Position numbers and translations under genes: made by a program. 64,000 bases of DNA from Ammoniphilus resinae (GTDB lineage Bacteria > Bacillota > Bacilli > Aneurinibacillales > RAOX-1): positions 62,001-126,000 of the forward strand of contig NZ_JAGGKT010000001.1 of NCBI RefSeq assembly GCF_017873965.1, in the 5' to 3' direction. Positions 60,214-64,000 of this stretch are shown here, in pieces. How positions within the stretch are numbered: position 1 is the stretch's first letter; every line of letters begins with the position of its first letter. A model generated the notes under the pieces. That model did not search any database and had not been told where the DNA came from. It saw only the letters and a program-made list of their open reading frames with translations.

Positions 60214-60277
60214 ATTGTTAAGACATATATTGTTTATTTTTCGTTCAAAAATTTGTCACACTTTTAGGCAGGTCTAT

Positions 60278-60320
60278 TGTGATGCAACTCACATATTTGA
60301 GAAAGAGTTTCACTTACAAT
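60278..60320 (+). promoter_or_regulatory. FNR box with class II promoter for the heme-copper operon
   Basis: TGTGATGCAACTCACA (60278-60293) is a perfect TGTGA-N6-TCACA palindrome, the Bacillus Fnr consensus. TACAAT at 60315-60320 serves as -10. With the start about seven bases on, the box centre lies at about -41.5, the position used by FNR/CRP activators. There is no good -35, as expected for an activated promoter. Confidence 0.72.
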
Positions 60321-60354
60321 AGGGTCATGAAGAACAAGAGGAGGTTGAACATAG

Positions 60355-60516
60355 ATGGAAGTTACAAGAACAGACCAAGTGGAAGAACTGGTTGAGGTTG
60401 AGGAGCACGAACATTCCCTAGTGGGTGCTGGAACCTTCATCTCTGTCGGAGTCGTTGGAGCAGTTATTTTATTAACCTATATCGTCCTATACGGACTGTA
60501 TATGTCAAGAGTATAA
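60355..60516 (+). CDS. Subunit IIA-like small membrane peptide of a ba3-type heme-copper complex
   Basis: 53 residues: an acidic N terminus (QVEELVEVEEHEH) and one membrane helix (about 22-47, with GTFISVGVVGAVILLTYIV). It matches the cytochrome c oxidase subunit 2A family, which supplies the second subunit-II helix missing in ba3-type complexes. AGAGGAGG precedes the ATG. It is the first gene of the operon, 18 bases before subunit II. Confidence 0.82.
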   Translation: MEVTRTDQVEELVEVEEHEHSLVGAGTFISVGVVGAVILLTYIVLYGLYMSRV

Positions 60517-60534
60517 AGAAGGGAGTTGTAAATA

Positions 60535-60996
60535 ATGCATCGTTCTGAAAAAGTATGGCTTACACTAAGCTTTGGAATGATTATGCTATTCATGCTTGCG
60601 ACCGGTTACCAATCCTATGCTTTAGAAATGGGACCACCAAGCAATATGGAAACCATTGATCCACAGAAAGTAGACCAAACGGCACCATTTGATAATCCTG
60701 GTGTGAAACAAATCGGGGATAACGAGTATGAAGTTGTCATGACATTGCAAGTGTTTAGTTTTAACCCAGGTAAACTTGAATTTCCAGCTGGATCCACTGT
60801 ACATTTCACTTTGACTTCTAAAGACGTTGTACATGGTTTCCAGGTTGCTAATACAAACATCAACGCCATGGTTATGCCAGGGCATATTCAAAAGATCACA
60901 CAAAAGTTTGATAAACCAGGCGAATATCTCGTTCTATGTAACGAATACTGTGGTGCAGGTCACCAAATGATGGCTACCACGATCACCGTGAAATAA
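60535..60996 (+). CDS. CuA-containing subunit II of a ba3-type heme-copper reductase
   Basis: 153 residues: a single N-terminal helix (about 8-28) and a periplasmic cupredoxin domain. All CuA ligands are present: His100 in VVHGF, Cys135, Glu137, Cys139, His143 and Met146 in CNEYCGAGHQMM. It therefore takes electrons from cytochrome c or a similar donor. The short length is typical of the B family. AGAAGGGAG site before the ATG. Confidence 0.92.
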   Translation: MHRSEKVWLTLSFGMIMLFMLATGYQSYALEMGPPSNMETIDPQKVDQTAPFDNPGVKQIGDNEYEVVMTLQVFSFNPGKLEFPAGSTVHFTLTSKDVVHGFQVANTNINAMVMPGHIQKITQKFDKPGEYLVLCNEYCGAGHQMMATTITVK

Positions 60997-61010
60997 AGGA
61001 GGGAAGATAA

Positions 61011-62711
61011 ATGGCTACAGTACCGCATTCATTAAATGATAAATCAGTCACACGCTCATTTAAAGAAAAAACAGGTAAAATGTTGGGTGTTAACCCACAG
61101 GACGCAAAGTTTACTAAAACCTATATGTTTGTTGCCTTTGCAGCATTGTTACTTGGTGGAATTTTAGGTTTACTACAAGGGTTGAACCGTGCTGGTTTCA
61201 TGGAATTATCTCCACAACATTACTACCAGGTATTAACTGCGCATGGTTTGCTTCTAGTTGTTGTATTTTCGGGATTCTTTTGTATTGGGTATTTCTATGC
61301 AGCGATGTCCCATACCTTAGGGGGACTGCTTCCGAAAGTTAGGAAGATGGCTTGGACTGGATTTGCCTTGAAGATCGCGGGATTTGTCTTGGCGGTTATT
61401 CCAATCTTGATGAATCAAGCGTCTGTTATGTATACTTTTTATCCGCCAATGGCCGCTTCACCTGTTTACTACATTGGTTTGGCTTTAATTGTTGTAGGGA
61501 TTTGGCTATGTTGTTTTGGAGCTTTCATCCAGGTGGCAAATTGGAGAAAACAAAATCCTGGTAAACATGTTCCGATTCTTTCATTCTTTGCTACTGGTGT
61601 ATTTGTCCTATTGTTCTTCGGAAGTGTTCCCGTAGCGATAGAAGTTCTAGTATTGGTTCTTCCATGGTCTTTAGGTTGGGTAGATACGATTAACGTTATG
61701 CTTTCACGTACTTTATTTTGGGCTTTTGGACACACTTATGTAAATATCTGGTATATGACAGCTGTTTCAGCATGGTATGTCGTGATACCAAAATTAATCG
61801 GTGGAAGAAGATGGAATGACACATTAACTCGTGTCGTTGTTATTGCTCTCGTTATTATGAATATTACCGGTGGATTCCATCACCAGATTATTGACCCAGG
61901 TATTGAAGAACCAATCAAATTTATGCACGTATTTATGAGTTTGGCTATTGGTTTCCCATCCTTGATGACTGCCTACGCAATGTTTGCTGTATTTGAACGT
62001 ACGTCAAGAAGACAAGGTGGAAAAGGATTACTTGGCTGGTACAAAAAGATGCCTTGGGGCGATGTTCGCTTCTTAGCACCTATGATCGCTATGATCGGCT
62101 TTATCCCAGCAGGTGCAGGTGGTATCGCTCAAAGTACGAACCAATTGGATCAGGTTGTTCACAATTCATTATGGATCACAGGGCACTTCCACTTAACATT
62201 AGGGATCTCTGTTGCCCTTACCTTCTTCGGAATTAGTTACTGGTTGATCCCACACGTATCCAAACGTGTATTGACTCGCAAAATGAACAGATTTGGTGTT
62301 GTTCAAACCATTCTTTGGACAGTAGGTATGATCTTTATGTCAGGTGCTATGCATACCGTTGGTTTGTTTGGCTCACCTCGTCGAACAGCCTTTACAACTT
62401 ACTTTGATAACGCAACAGCATTAAGCTGGAATCCTTACATGACATTAATCGGACTCGGTGCAATCCTATTGGTAATCGCCGCCGTTATGCAAGTGTATGC
62501 TGCATTCAACTTGATGTTCTTCGCACCAAAAGGTGAAGAGGAATTCCCAATCGCTGAAGCAGAAGTTGGTGACGTTACCGGGTATTGGACAGAGCGTTGG
62601 GGACTATGGGTGGCTCTTCTGATCATCGTCGTTGCAATGGCTTATGTCATCCCTCTTACAGACATGATCGTAAATGCACCTCCAGGATCACCACCATTCA
62701 AAACATGGTAA
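61011..62711 (+). CDS. Subunit I of a B-family heme-copper reductase lacking the active-site Tyr; probable CuA-type nitric oxide reductase
   Basis: 566 residues, about 13-14 helices. Low-spin heme ligands are His78 (TAHGLL) and His394; His392 binds the high-spin heme; CuB ligands are His241, His290 and His291. In ba3 O2 reductases such as that of Thermus the helix-VI motif is G-H-P-x-V-Y-F-W, with the Tyr four residues after the CuB His cross-linked to it. Here the motif is GHTYVNIW and that position is Asn245. Loss of this Tyr is a feature of nitric oxide reductases, including B-family-derived CuA-NORs of Bacillus. The FNR box upstream fits an anaerobic role. An unusual O2 reductase is not excluded. 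Confidence 0.8.
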   Translation: MATVPHSLNDKSVTRSFKEKTGKMLGVNPQDAKFTKTYMFVAFAALLLGGILGLLQGLNRAGFMELSPQHYYQVLTAHGLLLVVVFSGFFCIGYFYAAMSHTLGGLLPKVRKMAWTGFALKIAGFVLAVIPILMNQASVMYTFYPPMAASPVYYIGLALIVVGIWLCCFGAFIQVANWRKQNPGKHVPILSFFATGVFVLLFFGSVPVAIEVLVLVLPWSLGWVDTINVMLSRTLFWAFGHTYVNIWYMTAVSAWYVVIPKLIGGRRWNDTLTRVVVIALVIMNITGGFHHQIIDPGIEEPIKFMHVFMSLAIGFPSLMTAYAMFAVFERTSRRQGGKGLLGWYKKMPWGDVRFLAPMIAMIGFIPAGAGGIAQSTNQLDQVVHNSLWITGHFHLTLGISVALTFFGISYWLIPHVSKRVLTRKMNRFGVVQTILWTVGMIFMSGAMHTVGLFGSPRRTAFTTYFDNATALSWNPYMTLIGLGAILLVIAAVMQVYAAFNLMFFAPKGEEEFPIAEAEVGDVTGYWTERWGLWVALLIIVVAMAYVIPLTDMIVNAPPGSPPFKTW

Positions 62712-62745
62712 TCAATCTTTTGATCTTGGGAAAATAACTAGTGAT

Positions 62746-62777
62746 AAAGAGATAGCTCAAGGTGCGGCTATCTCTTT
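62746..62777 (+). terminator. Hairpin between subunit I and sco
   Basis: AAAGAGATAGC / GCTATCTCTTT, 11 pairs, ten-base loop, no long T run. A TATAAT-like sequence follows, so sco may also have its own promoter. Confidence 0.55.
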
Positions 62778-62804
62778 ACTATAATAGATTTGGAAGTGAT
62801 CATT

Positions 62805-63437
62805 ATGATCAAGAGTTCAACGAATAAAATCGCACTTATTCTTGTTTTGTTATTTGGATGTATCTTGTTTTATGTAGGAACTGACGGGCTCAATGCTTTT
62901 ACGGCAGAAGCTGCAAGAGTGAATAGACTCGTTGATGAACAGCCTAAGTTTCCGAATGTTACCTTCGAGGACAGCAAAGGACGAAACTACTCCATTTCCG
63001 AATTTGAAGGTAAGTATGTTTTAATCACCTTTTTATATACGTCCTGTACTACGGTTTGTCCACAATTAGAGATGAATATGTCACAGGTTTACCAACAAAT
63101 CCCAAAAGAATATATGGGGAAAGACATTGTCTTTCTGAGCATTAGTTTCGATCCAACCCGGGATGACCCGGCAACATTAGATAAGTATAAAGATTATTTT
63201 AAAAGTGATGGAGAAACTTGGAGAATGGCAAGGATTCCAAACAAGGCGGAACTGGATGCATTGTTAAAGGCCTTTGGTGTCATTGTTATTCCTGATGGAT
63301 ATGGAAATTTCACGCATAATTCTGCGTTTTATTTGGTTGATAAAAAGGGTAGTTTAATGAATGTACTGGATTATAAAAAGGTAGATGAAGCTGCAGACAA
63401 GATTGTAAAGATCTTGGATGGTGAAAAGGGGGCGTAA
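62805..63437 (+). CDS. SCO1/SenC family copper chaperone
   Basis: 210 residues. N-terminal membrane anchor (about 9-26), then a thioredoxin-like domain with the copper-binding Cys81 and Cys85 (TSCTTVCP) and His171 (FTHNSAFYLVD). It inserts copper into CuA sites, so it belongs with the subunit II gene upstream. ATG at 62805 is chosen over an upstream in-frame TTG. Confidence 0.9.
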   Translation: MIKSSTNKIALILVLLFGCILFYVGTDGLNAFTAEAARVNRLVDEQPKFPNVTFEDSKGRNYSISEFEGKYVLITFLYTSCTTVCPQLEMNMSQVYQQIPKEYMGKDIVFLSISFDPTRDDPATLDKYKDYFKSDGETWRMARIPNKAELDALLKAFGVIVIPDGYGNFTHNSAFYLVDKKGSLMNVLDYKKVDEAADKIVKILDGEKGA

Positions 63438-63440
63438 TCT

Positions 63441-64000
63441 ATGACACAAGTGTTTTATGGATTACTGCTTTATATCTTCTTAGCCATGCCTCCTGTGGTG
63501 CATTTTTTGGAATCGATCATGGTCTTGCATATGCATATGCAGATGCCCATGTTAGTAGCTTCCGGATTTTTTATGGCACCATTTTTTCAAAAGCGATTCC
63601 CCCAATTTTTTAGCAAATGGAATGGGGATGGGGTTCCAGGGATTGTTTTATTTTCAATTATCATGGTCTACTGGACAATTCCACGAACGATGGATGAAGC
63701 GTTGACGATCCCTGCCGTAGAACTTTTTAAATTCATTAGCATACCGTTCCTAGCTGGTGTTCCTTTGCGAGACAGCTGGATGAAGCTCAGCAAATGGGGA
63801 CGACATGTGGTACTGATTGGTTTCACCCTCTTGTTTATTGTTATGGGATTGTTATATGTACTTACCCCAGTGCAATTATGTAACAGCTATTTAGTGATTG
63901 ATCAATTCACCCTAGGTTGGGGATTCTTGACAACAAGTATAGGAATGATTGTCTATTTAATCTACGCCTTTGTTGTTGACCCATCGAAATATGAAGGGAT
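63441..64000 (+). CDS. CtaG-like heme-copper assembly membrane protein (cut by window end)
   Basis: The frame is open from ATG 63441 to the window end, about 186 residues, with no stop yet. Repeated hydrophobic helices with a His/Met-rich stretch after the first, VLHMHMQMPMLVASGFF, resemble the copper-binding region of CtaG/Caa3_CtaG proteins. It starts three bases after sco, with GGGGGCG upstream, as an operon partner in metal insertion. Confidence 0.65.
   Translation, partial: MTQVFYGLLLYIFLAMPPVVHFLESIMVLHMHMQMPMLVASGFFMAPFFQKRFPQFFSKWNGDGVPGIVLFSIIMVYWTIPRTMDEALTIPAVELFKFISIPFLAGVPLRDSWMKLSKWGRHVVLIGFTLLFIVMGLLYVLTPVQLCNSYLVIDQFTLGWGFLTTSIGMIVYLIYAFVVDPSKYEG

Noticed and set aside
60535-62711. 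Ordinary cbb3 or caa3 oxidase
   Set aside because: Subunit II is a short B-family CuA protein without fused cytochrome c, there is no ccoO-like gene, and subunit I lacks the A-family G-H-P-E-V motif.

Overview
The window comes from a Gram-positive, probably endospore-forming member of the Bacillales. The first third follows the Bacillus chromosomal order purM-purN-purH-purD, yerB, yerC, pcrB-pcrA-ligA, camS, gatC-gatA-gatB, dgkB, rlmCD. Genes have strong Shine-Dalgarno sequences with frequent TTG and GTG starts, and intrinsic terminators are abundant. No rRNA, tRNA, CRISPR array, prophage or complete insertion sequence was found.

Layout. 1-4129 is the end of the purine operon. 4130-5755 holds two small membrane-protein genes opposite the lipoprotein gene yerB. 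5756-6355 is a palindromic repeat array. 6356-11743 carries yerC, pcrB, pcrA and ligA. 11744-14067 is an insertion relative to the usual order: a second type of palindromic array, a small membrane protein, and a tungstate-type sensor/binding-protein pair behind 10-bp phased repeats. 14186-22937 returns to the conserved core, with a C39-peptidase lipoprotein and a TagO-like transferase interposed. 22938-32953 is an accessory stretch of small membrane or secreted proteins, a ferritin-like protein, a metallo-hydrolase, a deacetylase, an AEC transporter and an MscS channel. 33319-42745 is a nitrogen and lysine block: glutamate synthase large subunit, dapL, dapF, glnA and lysA. 42861-50277 has a WG-repeat protein, lpdD with a broken ubiX, a lone LytS-type sensor domain, an L,D-transpeptidase and a Ca2+ ATPase. 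50293-52566 is thiC under a TPP riboswitch. 52610-59070 has a large surface protein, a chemoreceptor, a third palindrome array and a 609-residue UbiD decarboxylase. 59246-64000 is ctaB and then a heme-copper reductase operon running off the end.

Most interesting system. The heme-copper operon at 60355-64000 looks like a ba3 oxidase (2A peptide, CuA subunit II, subunit I, Sco, CtaG-like protein). Subunit I, however, has Asn245 where B-family O2 reductases carry the Tyr that is cross-linked to a CuB histidine. The operon also lies behind a perfect FNR-type palindrome centred at about -41.5. Together these suggest an anaerobically induced CuA-type nitric oxide reductase rather than an oxygen reductase.

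Second theme. Non-coding DNA here is organised into arrays of palindromes spaced about 51-52 bp apart, close to five helical turns. Two arrays share GGTCATCAT/ATGATGACC arms. Two others, 11 kb apart, each have four 21-bp palindromes with the same 51-61/62-51 spacing. Members of both families supply the last codons and stop codon of a neighbouring gene.
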